Counted from the stretch's first letter, positions 8,242-17,156 are shown. The stretch: 64,000 nucleotides of DNA from Streptomyces varsoviensis (GCF_000718635.1 NZ_JOBF01000003.1:868001-932000); one strand, 5' to 3'. Numbers and translations are program-made. The notes: a model not told the origin generated them from the letters alone.

Positions 8242-9499
8242 CCGAACCGCCCCGCCCCGCCGGCGCCCCGCCCTCCGGCGACTCCGGCAGCTCCAGCACG
8301 GCCTCGGCGCCGCCCCCCTCGGCGGCGCCGAACCGCAGCCGCGCCCCCAGCACCGCCGCCTGCCCCGCCGCGATCGTCAGCCCCAGCCCATGCCCCGTAC
8401 CGCGCTCCGGCGCCGCCGTACGGAACCGCCGCGGCCCCTGATCCACCAGCTCCGGCGGATACCCCGCCCCGTGGTCCCGCACCACGATCGACGTGCCACG
8501 CACCGTGATCTCGATCGGCGGCTTCCCGTGCTTCGCCGCGTTGGCCAGCACATTCACCAAAATCCGCTCCACCCGGCGGGCATCCGTCGACACGATCCGG
8601 CCCTCCCCCACCACCTCCACCGACACATCCGCGACCTCCCGCTGCCGCGCCGCCCGCTTCACGATCCCCCGCACCAGCGACGGCAGATCCACCGGGTCCA
8701 ACTGCGCGCTCTCCACCCCCGCGTCCAGCCGCGACACCTCCAGCAGATCCTCGATCAGCCCCCGCATCGTCTGCGCCCGGTCCTGCACCATCTCCACCGC
8801 CCGCGGATGCGGCAGCAGCTCCGAGGCCGCCACCAGCCCCGCCACCGGCGTCCGCAGCTCATGCGCCACATCCGCGGTGAACTTCCGCTCCGTCTCCACC
8901 CGCGCCGCCAGCGCCTCCGCCATGTCGTGCACCGAACGCCCCAGCTCCGCCACCTCGTCCCGGCCCCCGCCGGCCAGCGCCGCCGCGTCCGGCGGCTCAC
9001 CCGCCGCGATCCGCCGCGCCGCCGCCGCGCTGCGCCGCAGCCGCCGCGACAGCGACTGCGCCACGAACCACGCCACCACCGCCATCAGCGCCACCGTCAC
9101 CACCCCCGCCACCAGCAGCGCCTTGTCCAGCGCCAACTGCAACGCGTCCCGCTCCGGATACGGCGCCGACACCGACAGCGTCTTGCCGCCGCCCACCCCC
9201 GTGGCCGCCCACACCCGCGGATCGCCACCGCCGCTGATGTACGTACCGGCGCGCCCCGCCGCCGCCGCGTGCACCAGCGGCGTCGGCAGCGCCGAATCGT
9301 CGAGCTGCGCGCCCAGCGCCAGCGTGCCGTCCCGCTGATAGACCTGGAGCGCCGAACTGAGCAGGCCGTCCTGGTACGAACGGGCCTGATGGTCCCGCTC
9401 CAGACCCGATATGTGGTGCACGGCGAAACCCAGCACCACCACCGCGAGCGCGGTGACGAAAGAGATCGCGAGCGCGATCCGGCCACGGATGCCCATCAC
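8222..9499 (-). CDS. Orphan two-component sensor histidine kinase
   Basis: 425 residues. Order: membrane helix 1 (about 8-28), an extracytoplasmic sensor segment of about 100 residues, helix 2 (about 127-149), HAMP linker, HisKA with the phosphorylated histidine in DVAHELRTP (His213), and HATPase with NVLANAAKHGK, DHGAGYPPE and GTGHGLGL. It starts at GTG 9499 or ATG 9496, overlapping the stop of the upstream gene by up to 4 bp, so the two are translationally coupled. No response regulator is encoded next to it, hence orphan. The 3' end overlaps the convergent bcp gene by 20 bp. Signal and partner are unknown; the coupled anchored protein may take part in sensing (inference). Confidence 0.88.
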   Translation of the reverse strand: MMGIRGRIALAISFVTALAVVVLGFAVHHISGLERDHQARSYQDGLLSSALQVYQRDGTLALGAQLDDSALPTPLVHAAAAGRAGTYISGGGDPRVWAATGVGGGKTLSVSAPYPERDALQLALDKALLVAGVVTVALMAVVAWFVAQSLSRRLRRSAAAARRIAAGEPPDAAALAGGGRDEVAELGRSVHDMAEALAARVETERKFTADVAHELRTPVAGLVAASELLPHPRAVEMVQDRAQTMRGLIEDLLEVSRLDAGVESAQLDPVDLPSLVRGIVKRAARQREVADVSVEVVGEGRIVSTDARRVERILVNVLANAAKHGKPPIEITVRGTSIVVRDHGAGYPPELVDQGPRRFRTAAPERGTGHGLGLTIAAGQAAVLGARLRFGAAEGGGAEAVLELPESPEGGAPAGRGGSVTAPGP

Positions 9500-10041
9500 G
9501 CGATCGTGTAAGTCTCCGCGGCGTCACCGGACGGCGTCGCGCCCAGGTACTCCACGTCCAGACCCGTGAAGGCCAGCTTCCCGTCCACGTTCTTCGCCCC
9601 GTACAGATGGAACGCCGCCGGGAACGACGCCGGCGCCACGCCCTTCGCGCCGCCGGACACCAGTACCACACCACTGCCGTCCGCGCCGCCCGCGCCGTAG
9701 TTCTTCCACTTGATGTCGCTCGCCACCGCTCCAGCGTCCGCACAGGCCAACGTGATGATCTTCGGTTCGAGCACCGGGTCGCCCGCCCCGCAGTCCCGCA
9801 CCCCCGGCAGCTCGGCGGACGCCGACTCCCTGTCCGCCGGGCCGTGCGGCTGCTCCTTCCGCGCGATCTCGGGCGGCGGCGACTTCTGCGCCGCCGCCGT
9901 CTTCGGCGCCGCGCCCACCGCGCTCGCCCGGTCCGTGACCTGGCTCAGCCACACCCCGCCCAGCGCGACCACGGTCACGACCGCGAACGTCACCAGCACG
10001 GTCCGCACACGGGCCCGTCGCGTCTCGGCGCGGTCGGTCAT
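9496..10041 (-). CDS. Membrane-anchored extracytoplasmic protein coupled to the sensor kinase
   Basis: 181 residues, not recognised. A basic cytoplasmic stub (TDRAETRRARVR) precedes one membrane helix (about residues 14-35, TVLVTFAVVTVVALGG). A Pro/Lys/Ala-rich linker follows, then a compact domain with two cysteines (RDCGAGDPVLEPKIITLACAD) that could form a disulfide outside the membrane, and a terminal strand-rich part. GGAGAG precedes the ATG at 10041. The stop overlaps the kinase start, which suggests it feeds a signal to that kinase, but this is inference. Confidence 0.75.
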   Translation of the reverse strand: MTDRAETRRARVRTVLVTFAVVTVVALGGVWLSQVTDRASAVGAAPKTAAAQKSPPPEIARKEQPHGPADRESASAELPGVRDCGAGDPVLEPKIITLACADAGAVASDIKWKNYGAGGADGSGVVLVSGGAKGVAPASFPAAFHLYGAKNVDGKLAFTGLDVEYLGATPSGDAAETYTIA

Positions 10042-10342
10042 CGGATTCTCTCTCCTCAGCGTGCGGTGCCCGCCGGCGGGCAGCTTCTTCCCGGTGGGGA
10101 TGACGGGTAAAAAACAGCCCGCGTTCCCTTTGGCCCCGGATCGTTCCGCGCCCGACCCCCGCCCGGGCCGCGCCCGGCCCCCGCCCCGGCCCCCGCCCGA
10201 CCGTCACCCGAACGGCCCTCCCCCGAGTGACCTACGTCGCGTTCGGACAAGAAAATGGTTTGAGCGGCCAACGATCGTGCAGACGTCCCCTTCGTATGAG
10301 CACAGCCGCAAGCGCGGCCGACCTACCGAGAGGACCCGAGCC
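10042..10342. other. Divergent intergenic region, anchored protein/kinase operon versus proP
   Basis: 301 bp without a supported gene. The middle (about 10140-10210) is extremely C-rich; the part at 10235-10300 is the least G+C-rich and lies just upstream of proP, so promoters are most likely there. I see no clear operator. Confidence 0.4.
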
Positions 10343-11839
10343 GTGTCCACCGGCAGCACCACCGAGGTAGACCCAGACCAGGACCCCCAGGCCCTCAAGC
10401 GGCACCGGGCCCTGTTCAGAGCCGCTGCCCGCCGCAGGGACCCCAAGCTCCGCCGGACCGACATCACGGTCACCGACGAGAAGATCGTCAAGCGCGCCGT
10501 CAAGGCGGCCGCGCTCGGCAACGCCATGGAATGGTTCGACTTCGGCATCTACAGCTACCTCGCCGTCACCATCGGCAACGTGTTCTTCCCCTCCGGGAAC
10601 GACACCGTGCGGCTGATGTCCTCGCTGGCGACCTTCGCCGTGGCCTTCCTCATACGCCCCATCGGCGGCATGTTCTTCGGCCCCCTCGGCGACCGCATCG
10701 GCCGCAAGGCCGTGCTGGCCCTGACGATGCTGCTGATGGCCATCAGCACCTTCGCCATCGGCCTGATCCCGTCCTACGCCTCCATCAGCTTCTGGTCCCC
10801 GGTACTGCTCATCCTCTTCCGGATGCTCCAGGGCTTCTCCACGGGCGGCGAGTACGGCGGCGCCTCCACGTTCATAGCCGAGTACGCCCCCGACAAGCGG
10901 CGCGGCTTCTTCGGCAGCTTCCTCGAATTCGGCACCCTCGCCGGCTACGTCGGCGCCGCCGGCCTCGTGGTCATCCTCACCTCGACGCTCAGCTCCGACG
11001 CCATGAACCAGTGGGGCTGGCGGGTGCCGTTCCTGGTGGCGGGCCCGATCGGGCTCATCGGCCTCTACCTCCGGATGAAGCTGGAGGACACCCCCGCCTT
11101 CCAGAAGCTGGAGGACGACAACGCGTCGCCCACCGGCGACAACATCAACAGCGAGACCACCGAGCTGAAGCAGATCTTCATCGCCCAGTGGCCGCGGCTG
11201 GTGCTGTGCGTCGTGCTCGTCGGCGCGTACAACATCACCGACTACATGCTGCTCTCGTACATGCCGACGTACTTGACGGACCAGCTCAAGTACAACGACG
11301 CGCACGGGCTGATCATCCTGATCGCCGTGATGGCCCTCCTCATGGTCATCATCACCTTCATCGGCCGCCTCAACGACCGGGTCGGCCGCAAGCCGCTGCT
11401 GATGGCGGGCATGATCGGGTTCTTCTTCCTGTCCGTACCGGCCTTCCTCCTGCTCAAGCAGGGCAGCCTGCTCGCGGTCACCGGCGGCATGCTGATGCTC
11501 GGCCTGCCGATGGTCTGCCTGCTCGGCACCATGTCGGCCGTGCTCCCCGCCCTCTTCCCCACCAATGTGCGCTACGGCTCGCTGTCCATCGGCTACAACC
11601 TCTCCGCCTCCCTCTTCGGCGGCACGACCCCGCTGGTGATCACCGCCCTGATCACGGCGACGGGCAGCGACATGATGCCGGCCGTCTACACCACCGCCGC
11701 CGCCCTCGTCGGCATGATCGCGGTCGCCTGCCTCAAGGAAACCGCCCGCCAGCCCCTGGAGGGCTCCCCGCCCTCCGTCTCCACCAAGGAAGAAGCCGCC
11801 GAAATCGTCACCTCCGCGGCCCCGGACCCGAAGTTCTGA
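10343..11839 (+). CDS. proP: MHS-family MFS transporter, ProP-like proline/glycine betaine symporter
   Basis: 498 residues with twelve membrane helices. Long stretches follow E. coli ProP: AALGNAMEWFDFGIYSYLA, FLIRPIGGMFFGPLGDRIGR, FRMLQGFSTGGEYGGAS, LPALFPTNVRYGSLSIGYN, and the tail KETARQPLEGSPPSVSTKEEA. The MFS loop motif GDRIGRK after helix 2 is intact. It should import proline, glycine betaine or related osmolytes with protons. The long C-terminal coiled coil of E. coli ProP is absent, so osmosensing may differ. GTG 10343 is supported by GAGAGGA; the upstream open frame has no codon bias. A second osmolyte system (OpuC type) is at 38.5 kb. Another MHS substrate is possible. Confidence 0.8.
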   Translation: MSTGSTTEVDPDQDPQALKRHRALFRAAARRRDPKLRRTDITVTDEKIVKRAVKAAALGNAMEWFDFGIYSYLAVTIGNVFFPSGNDTVRLMSSLATFAVAFLIRPIGGMFFGPLGDRIGRKAVLALTMLLMAISTFAIGLIPSYASISFWSPVLLILFRMLQGFSTGGEYGGASTFIAEYAPDKRRGFFGSFLEFGTLAGYVGAAGLVVILTSTLSSDAMNQWGWRVPFLVAGPIGLIGLYLRMKLEDTPAFQKLEDDNASPTGDNINSETTELKQIFIAQWPRLVLCVVLVGAYNITDYMLLSYMPTYLTDQLKYNDAHGLIILIAVMALLMVIITFIGRLNDRVGRKPLLMAGMIGFFFLSVPAFLLLKQGSLLAVTGGMLMLGLPMVCLLGTMSAVLPALFPTNVRYGSLSIGYNLSASLFGGTTPLVITALITATGSDMMPAVYTTAAALVGMIAVACLKETARQPLEGSPPSVSTKEEAAEIVTSAAPDPKF

Positions 11840-11870
11840 CCCCCGAGCGCCCCCGCCGGTAGGAACCGTT

Positions 11871-11910
11871 CCGCTTATCGGGCATAACCGTCCGATAAGC
11901 GGTTCGTTTT
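11871..11910 (+). terminator. Rho-independent-type terminator after proP
   Basis: CCGCTTATCGG (11871-11881) and CCGATAAGCGG (11892-11902) form a perfect 11-bp stem with a 10-nt loop, followed by TTCGTTTT. It lies 31 bp after the proP stop and before the HNH gene. Confidence 0.7.
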
Positions 11911-11956
11911 CCCGTACGAGCCCACGAACGCGTGGCCGTATACGGAGGGGAAATCC

Positions 11957-12958
11957 ATGACCGCCGCCCGCTACACCGGCGACGCTCTGGCCGAAGCTGT
12001 GGCCGCCTCGGTCACCTGGGCCGACCTCATGCGCAGGCTCGGCATCAAGGCGAGCGGCGGAGGCCGCCGGACGCTACAGCGCCTCGTAGCCGGTCATGGG
12101 ATCGATACCAGCCACTTCAAGCAGCGCAGTCCATGGCGCAAGTACCCGGACGAGGCGATAGCCGAGGCTGTCGCCTCCTCCACCACGTTGCGCGAGGTCG
12201 CGCAGAAGCTCGGCGCGCCACCGGCGACCGGCACCCTCTCCCACATCGGGCGGCGCATAGCCGCCGCGGGAATCGACGCGGGCCATTTCCCCGCGCTGAA
12301 CCGACCGCGGCTCGACCTTCCCTTCACCGGCGGGGAACTCGCGACCGCAGCGGCGTCCGCGACGAGCATCCGGGCCGTGGCACGAGCGCTCGGCATCCCT
12401 GACGACGGCAGGTCACGGGCCGCGCTCCGCCGCATGCTGGCGGAGCACGGAGTGGACACCAGCCACTTCACCCACTCCCGGTTGACGCTCCCCGACGACG
12501 AGCTACGCACGGCGGTCGGGCGGTCCACCAGCTACGCCGAGGTCATGCGCGCCCTGGGCCTCGCCGTGAACGACGCGAACCATCGGCGGTTACACCGCCG
12601 GACCGCCCAGCTCGGCATCGACACCGGCCACTTCACGCGACGGGCCAAGCGCCCAGTGCGGGCAGTGGTTCCCAGGCCCATCGCCGACGAGGTACTCCGC
12701 GTGAATCCGGCCGGGTCCTCCCGCGTCAACCGTTCACGACTGCACAAGGCCCTCGGCGAGATCGGCGTCCCGTACCGCTGCGCCTCCTGCGACAACCCGG
12801 GCGAGTGGTGCGGCAAGCCGATGACGCTCCACATCGACCACATCAGCGGCGACTGGCTCGACAACCGGCGGGAGAACCTTCGCTACCTCTGTCCGAACTG
12901 TCACGCGCTCACGGAAACCTGGTGCCGGAGCCGCCGGTCGAAGCCACTCGTGGAATAG
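11957..12958 (+). CDS. HNH endonuclease with four N-terminal DNA-binding-like repeats
   Basis: 333 residues. The N-terminal 230 residues hold four imperfect repeats of about 54 residues, each a predicted helix-turn-helix (LAEAVAASVTWADLMRRLG type) closed by IDTSHF, IDAGHF, VDTSHF or IDTGHF. The C-terminal domain is an HNH nuclease with two zinc-type pairs, CASC and CPNC, and the core LHIDHISGDWLDNR followed by RENLRYLCPNC. Such architecture is typical of homing or phage-type HNH enzymes; the repeats probably give site recognition. GGAGGGG precedes ATG 11957. It ends 54 bp before a tRNA gene, a common place for mobile DNA, and uses less biased codons than its neighbours. No associated methylase is present. 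Confidence 0.82.
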   Translation: MTAARYTGDALAEAVAASVTWADLMRRLGIKASGGGRRTLQRLVAGHGIDTSHFKQRSPWRKYPDEAIAEAVASSTTLREVAQKLGAPPATGTLSHIGRRIAAAGIDAGHFPALNRPRLDLPFTGGELATAAASATSIRAVARALGIPDDGRSRAALRRMLAEHGVDTSHFTHSRLTLPDDELRTAVGRSTSYAEVMRALGLAVNDANHRRLHRRTAQLGIDTGHFTRRAKRPVRAVVPRPIADEVLRVNPAGSSRVNRSRLHKALGEIGVPYRCASCDNPGEWCGKPMTLHIDHISGDWLDNRRENLRYLCPNCHALTETWCRSRRSKPLVE

Positions 12959-13012
12959 GTTCGCCGCGCCGTACACTGTGAGCTGCCGACCGAGATCCGT
13001 GGTCGGCGGCTG

Positions 13013-13096
13013 GCGGCCGTTGCTGAATTGGTATAAGCGGATGTTTTAGGGGCATCTGGGAGCAATCCCATGTGGGTTCGAGTCCCACCGGCCGCA
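13013..13096 (+). tRNA. tRNA-Leu (anticodon UAG)
   Basis: 84-nt class II tRNA. Acceptor GCGGCCG pairs with CGGCCGC, the discriminator is A, and no CCA is encoded. The anticodon stem GATGT/GCATC encloses loop TTTAGGG, so the anticodon is UAG (reads CUA). The long variable arm TGGGA-GCAA-TCCCA and T arm GTGGG-TTCGAGT-CCCAC complete the fold. Confidence 0.95.
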
Positions 13097-13110
13097 CTGA
13101 CAATGGAATC

Positions 13111-13147
13111 GAAGGCCCGGCGCGCGAAAACAGCGCGCCGGGCCTTC
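13111..13147. terminator. Bidirectional terminator between tRNA-Leu and rdgB
   Basis: A perfect 15-bp stem, GAAGGCCCGGCGCGC (13111-13125) with its complement at 13133-13147, around the loop GAAAACA. It sits between convergent units and can serve both. Confidence 0.85.
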
Positions 13148-13159
13148 GTCGTACGGGCG

Positions 13160-13762
13160 TCAGCCCAGCAGCTCCCGCACCCCCGGCACCAGCCCCCGGA
13201 ATGCCTTCCCCCGGTGGCTGATGGCGTTCTTCTCCTCGGGCGTGAGCTCGGCGCAGGTGCGGGAGTCTCCCAGGGGCTGGAGGATCGGGTCGTAGCCGAA
13301 GCCGCCGCTGCCGGCGGGGGTGTGGCGGAGGGTGCCTTCGAGGCGGCCTTCTACGACGCGTTCGGTGCCGTCGGGGAGGGCTAGGGCGGCGGCGCAGGCG
13401 AAGTGGGCGGTGCGGTGGGCGTCGGCGATGTCGGCGAGCTGGGCGAGGAGCAGGTCGAGGTTGGCCTGGTCGTCGCCGTGGGTGCCGGACCAGCGGGCGG
13501 AGAAGATGCCGGGGGCGCCGCCCAGGACGTCGACGCAGAGCCCGGAGTCGTCGGCGACGGCCGGGTGGCCGGTGGCGCGGGCCAGGGCGTGGGCCTTGAG
13601 GAGGGCGTTCTCGGCGAAGGTGACGCCGGTCTCCTTGACGTCGGGGATCTCGGGGTAGGCGTCGGCGCCCACGAGTTCCACGTCCAGACCGGCGTCGGCG
13701 AGGATCGCGCGCAGCTCGGTGACCTTGTTGGCGTTGCGGGTGGCGAGGATCAGACGGTGCAT
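13160..13762 (-). CDS. rdgB: RdgB/HAM1 non-canonical purine NTP pyrophosphatase
   Basis: 200 residues. It hydrolyses ITP, XTP and their deoxy forms to monophosphates and so keeps deaminated bases out of nucleic acids. The N-terminal LILATRNANKVTELRAIL is the phosphate-binding signature; ADDSGLCVDVLGGAPGIFSARW carries the catalytic acidic residues, and GFGYDPIL and SHRGKAF complete the family motifs. Length is normal. It lies 9 bp downstream of a lipoprotein gene and 0.5 kb downstream of rph on the same strand; rph-rdgB pairing is common in bacteria. Confidence 0.95.
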   Translation of the reverse strand: MHRLILATRNANKVTELRAILADAGLDVELVGADAYPEIPDVKETGVTFAENALLKAHALARATGHPAVADDSGLCVDVLGGAPGIFSARWSGTHGDDQANLDLLLAQLADIADAHRTAHFACAAALALPDGTERVVEGRLEGTLRHTPAGSGGFGYDPILQPLGDSRTCAELTPEEKNAISHRGKAFRGLVPGVRELLG

Positions 13763-13771
13763 GGGGCCCGA

Positions 13772-14182
13772 TTATCCAGGGGTGCAGGTCTTGACGAGAC
13801 CGCTGGTCGCGTCCTTGAGTCCGGAGAGGTCGGGGCGCCGGTCCTCGGCGACGGCGTCGTCGATCTCGTCCACCGCCTTCGTCAGGGCGTCGACGGACTT
13901 CTTCACGGACTCGTCGTCGGATTTCGCGAGCCGACCCAGGTCCTTGTTCAGCCGGTCCACGGACTTCTTGGCCTCGTCGGACCCGGCCGACGTGTTGTGC
14001 ACGGTGCGGGCGAGGTCGCTCACGTCGTCGGAGAGGGTGGAGGCGAGCCGGCCGCAGTCCACCGCCTTGTCGACGGGGTCGCACGCGGATATGAGCGGCA
14101 GCGCTATCGCGAGCGCGGCGCAGGCGGTGACGGCGGTGGTGACGCGGCGGCGGCGTTGGCGGCGCGGGCGCTCGGTGGTCAT
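13772..14182 (-). CDS. Small alpha-helical lipoprotein
   Basis: 136 residues. A basic N-terminus with seven Arg in the first 13 residues, a hydrophobic core and the lipobox ISAC make Cys34 the likely lipidated residue. The mature part has two further Cys (CGRLAS and KTCTPG near the end) and heptad-like helices (SDDVSDLARTVHN; VKKSVDALTKAVDEIDDAV) suggesting a helical bundle. Similar secreted proteins are found next to rph/rdgB in streptomycetes. Function unknown. Confidence 0.8.
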   Translation of the reverse strand: MTTERPRRQRRRRVTTAVTACAALAIALPLISACDPVDKAVDCGRLASTLSDDVSDLARTVHNTSAGSDEAKKSVDRLNKDLGRLAKSDDESVKKSVDALTKAVDEIDDAVAEDRRPDLSGLKDATSGLVKTCTPG

Positions 14183-14207
14183 GCGGGTTCCCCTCCCAGA
14201 AGCTGCG

Positions 14208-14247
14208 GATGCGGGGTACGGGCGTGCGTACGCCCGTACCCCGCATC
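14208..14247 (-). terminator. Terminator downstream of rph
   Basis: Perfect 18-bp stem: GATGCGGGGTACGGGCGT (14208-14225) and its complement (14230-14247) around GCGT. It lies between the end of rph and the start of the lipoprotein gene, so these two probably have separate transcripts. Confidence 0.75.
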
Positions 14248-14290
14248 TCTAGGAACGCGCTTTTCCCTGCCGAGGGTTGCTTCCCCGGCG

Positions 14291-15022
<732 letters not shown>

Positions 15023-15139
15023 GGGCATGAGCCTATCGGCATGGTGAAGGGCCCCGTTCCGGCGTGTGCTCGGGGGGAGACGCGCGGCGGAGGGGGCCCT
15101 TCTGCCGGGGTTGCTCGGGGGGCCGAGGGGTTCAGCGGC

Positions 15140-15373
15140 TCACATCATGTCTTCGATGTCGGCGGCGATGGGGTCGGCGTCGGTGCCGATGACGACCTGG
15201 ATCGCGGTGCCCATCTTGACGACGCCGTGGGCGCCGGCGGCCTTGAGGGCGGCTTCGTCGACGAGGGAGGGGTCGACGACCTCGGTGCGCAGGCGGGTGA
15301 TGCAGCCTTCGACCTCTTCGATGTTGTCGAGGCCGCCGAGCCCGGCGACGATCTTCTCAGCCTTGGTGGCCAT
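15140..15373 (-). CDS. nagF: PTS N-acetylglucosamine EIIB component
   Basis: 77 residues forming a single EIIB domain of the glucose/GlcNAc family. The phosphorylated cysteine is Cys24 in EGCITRLR, and GVVKMGTAIQVVIG is the second family block. It accepts phosphate from EIIA and passes it to sugar entering through the EIIC proteins encoded next to it. ATG 15373 has AGGAG upstream; the sequence further upstream, although open, has no codon bias. It is divergent from nagE1 and shares the intergenic DasR-type site. Confidence 0.92.
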   Translation of the reverse strand: MATKAEKIVAGLGGLDNIEEVEGCITRLRTEVVDPSLVDEAALKAAGAHGVVKMGTAIQVVIGTDADPIAADIEDMM

Positions 15374-15424
15374 GTGCACTCCTGTTGTCTCGGCCCTTCG
15401 GCGGTGCCGCCGAGCGGTTTTCAT

Positions 15425-15451
15425 GCGTTTCGCACGTTTCACGCATTTCAC
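15425..15451. repeat. Three 9-bp tandem units upstream of nagF
   Basis: CGTTTCGCA, CGTTTCACG and CATTTCACA follow each other directly, 52-78 bp upstream of the nagF start. They could be a promoter-proximal binding array; I know of no factor for it. Confidence 0.45.
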
Positions 15452-15556
15452 ACGGTAACGCACGGATGGCCCAACTATGCGGGCGTCGGGGTGCCATCCG
15501 GCTGAGGATGGCGGCTATCCGGTGCCGCGCTCCGGGTGGGGCCGCGTCGCTATCGC

Positions 15557-15572
15557 AGTGGTCTACACCAGT
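15557..15572. promoter_or_regulatory. DasR operator (dre) upstream of nagE1
   Basis: AGTGGTCTACACCAGT is a near-perfect palindrome matching the dre consensus centred on TGGTCTAGACCA. It lies 51 bp before nagE1 and 184 bp before the divergent nagF. DasR, a GntR repressor released by glucosamine-6-phosphate, controls these genes in S. coelicolor. Confidence 0.88.
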
Positions 15573-15622
15573 ATGCGGCAGGCGGCAAGTGTGCTGGGAG
15601 CAGCGACGCCTGGAGGGCGCAG

Positions 15623-16933
15623 ATGAGTTCGGATGCCGCGGCGGCGGGTGCGGGGAAGCGGTCCGGGGCGCGCAAGTCGTGGCCGCAGCGGCTCTTCCAG
15701 GGCATGCAGAAGATGGGGCGCAGCCTCCAGTTGCCGATCGCGGTGCTGCCCGCGGCGGGCATTTTGAACCGGTTGGGGCAGGACGATGTGTTCGGCGCCA
15801 CGGGGCTCGGCTGGGACGACGTGGCGAAGGTCTTCGCGGGGGCGGGCGGGGCGCTGCTGGATTCGTCGCTGGGGCTGCCGCTGCTGTTCTGCGTGGGCGT
15901 GGCGATCGGGATGGCGAAGAAGGCGGATGGTTCGACGGCGCTGGCGGCCGTGACGGGGTTCCTCGTCTACTACAACATCCTGCATCAGTTCCCGGACTGT
16001 TCGAGCGGCGCGGAGTTCACGTCGGGGACGTGTTTGAAGGGGTCGTCGGCCGACCCGGCGACGTATCAGAATCCGGGGGTGTTCGGCGGCATTGTGATGG
16101 GGCTGCTGAGCGCGTGGTTCTGGCAGCGGTTCCACCGGGTGAAGCTGGTGGACTGGCTGGGTTTCTTCAATGGCCGGCGGCTGGTGCCGATTCTGATGTC
16201 GTTCGTGGCGCTGGTCTTCGCGGTGCTGTGTCTGTGGGTGTGGCCGCCGGTGGGGAACGCGCTGACGACTTTCAGTGAGTGGCTGACGGATCTGGGGTCG
16301 ACGGGTTCGGGGGTGTTCGGGGTCGCGAACCGGGCGCTGCTGGTGATCGGGTTGCATCAGTTCCTGAATACGTTCATGTGGTTCCAGTTCGGTGACTTCA
16401 CGAAGCCGGACGGTTCGGTGGTGCACGGCGATATCAACCGTTTTCTGGCGGGTGATCCGAGTGCGGGGCAGTTCACCTCCGGTTTCTTCCCGATCATGAT
16501 GTTCGCGCTGCCGGCGGCGGCGCTGGCGATCACGCACTGCGCGCGGCCGGAGAACCGGAAGGTGATCGGCGGCATGATGCTGTCGGTGGGGCTGACGTCG
16601 TTCGTGACGGGGGTCACCGAGCCGATCGAGTACTCGTTCCTGTTCATCGCGCCGGTGCTGTACGGGCTGCACGCGGTGCTGACGGGTGTCTCCATGGCGG
16701 TGACGTGGGCTTTTGGCGTGCATGACGGGTTCAGTTTCTCGGCCGGCTTGATCGACTACGTCATTAACTGGAGTCTGGCGACGAAACCCTGGTTGATCAT
16801 TCCGATCGGACTGTGCTTCGCGGTGGTCTACTACGCGCTGTTCCGTTTCGCGATCGTGAAGTTCGATCTGTCGACGCCGGGGCGTGAGCCGGAGGAGCTG
16901 GCGGAGGAGATCGAGCAGCAGAACGTGCGCTAG
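15623..16933 (+). CDS. nagE1: PTS N-acetylglucosamine EIIC permease, first paralogue
   Basis: 436 residues, a membrane EIIC domain without fused EIIB or EIIA. It starts with a basic helix (RLFQGMQKMGRSLQLPIAVL) and shows PAAGILNRLGQ, GLPLLFCVGVAIGMAKKADG, the conserved sugar-site loop FVTGVTEPIEYSFLFIAP and FGVHDGFSFSAGLIDYVIN. With NagF (EIIB) and an EIIA encoded elsewhere it should import and phosphorylate GlcNAc. TGGAGGG supports ATG 15623. It is about 75% identical by eye to the next gene, but uses many more G-ending codons. Confidence 0.9.
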   Translation: MSSDAAAAGAGKRSGARKSWPQRLFQGMQKMGRSLQLPIAVLPAAGILNRLGQDDVFGATGLGWDDVAKVFAGAGGALLDSSLGLPLLFCVGVAIGMAKKADGSTALAAVTGFLVYYNILHQFPDCSSGAEFTSGTCLKGSSADPATYQNPGVFGGIVMGLLSAWFWQRFHRVKLVDWLGFFNGRRLVPILMSFVALVFAVLCLWVWPPVGNALTTFSEWLTDLGSTGSGVFGVANRALLVIGLHQFLNTFMWFQFGDFTKPDGSVVHGDINRFLAGDPSAGQFTSGFFPIMMFALPAAALAITHCARPENRKVIGGMMLSVGLTSFVTGVTEPIEYSFLFIAPVLYGLHAVLTGVSMAVTWAFGVHDGFSFSAGLIDYVINWSLATKPWLIIPIGLCFAVVYYALFRFAIVKFDLSTPGREPEELAEEIEQQNVR

Positions 16934-17015
16934 TGCCGTTACGGGCGCGCGTACGGTTCCGTACGGTTCTCACCTGGGCCTTCCCGTAACGGCGGCCCCT
17001 CTGGGAGCATCGGCC

Positions 17016-17053
17016 CCCAAGTCCATGGGCGTGATCCCAAGTCCGTGGGCGTG
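17016..17053. repeat. 18-bp direct repeat in the nagE1-nagE2 gap
   Basis: CCCAAGTCCATGGGCGTG (17016-17033) and CCCAAGTCCGTGGGCGTG (17036-17053) differ at one base and are 2 bp apart. They lie about 70 bp upstream of the first nagE2 operator; function unknown. Confidence 0.6.
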
Positions 17054-17123
17054 GGGGCGCTTTGGCGTGCGGCGCGGAATGCGATGAATCATGGATTCCT
17101 TTATGCGGCCCTCACGTGTTACA

Positions 17124-17139
17124 ACAGGTCTAAACCAGT
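17124..17139. promoter_or_regulatory. DasR operator (dre) 1 upstream of nagE2
   Basis: ACAGGTCTAAACCAGT, two or three mismatches from the dre palindrome. It lies 68 bp before the nagE2 start. Confidence 0.8.
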
Positions 17140-17140
17140 G

Positions 17141-17156
17141 AATGGTGTAGACCAAA
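17141..17156. promoter_or_regulatory. DasR operator (dre) 2 upstream of nagE2
   Basis: AATGGTGTAGACCAAA keeps the TGGT-TAGACCA core. It begins 17 bp after site 1, so two DasR dimers could bind side by side and make repression of nagE2 tighter than that of nagE1. Confidence 0.78.

Noticed and set aside
11932..12402. Alternative frame overlapping the HNH gene start
   Set aside because: No Shine-Dalgarno; Arg/Pro-rich shadow of the HNH frame, which has the zinc and HNH motifs.
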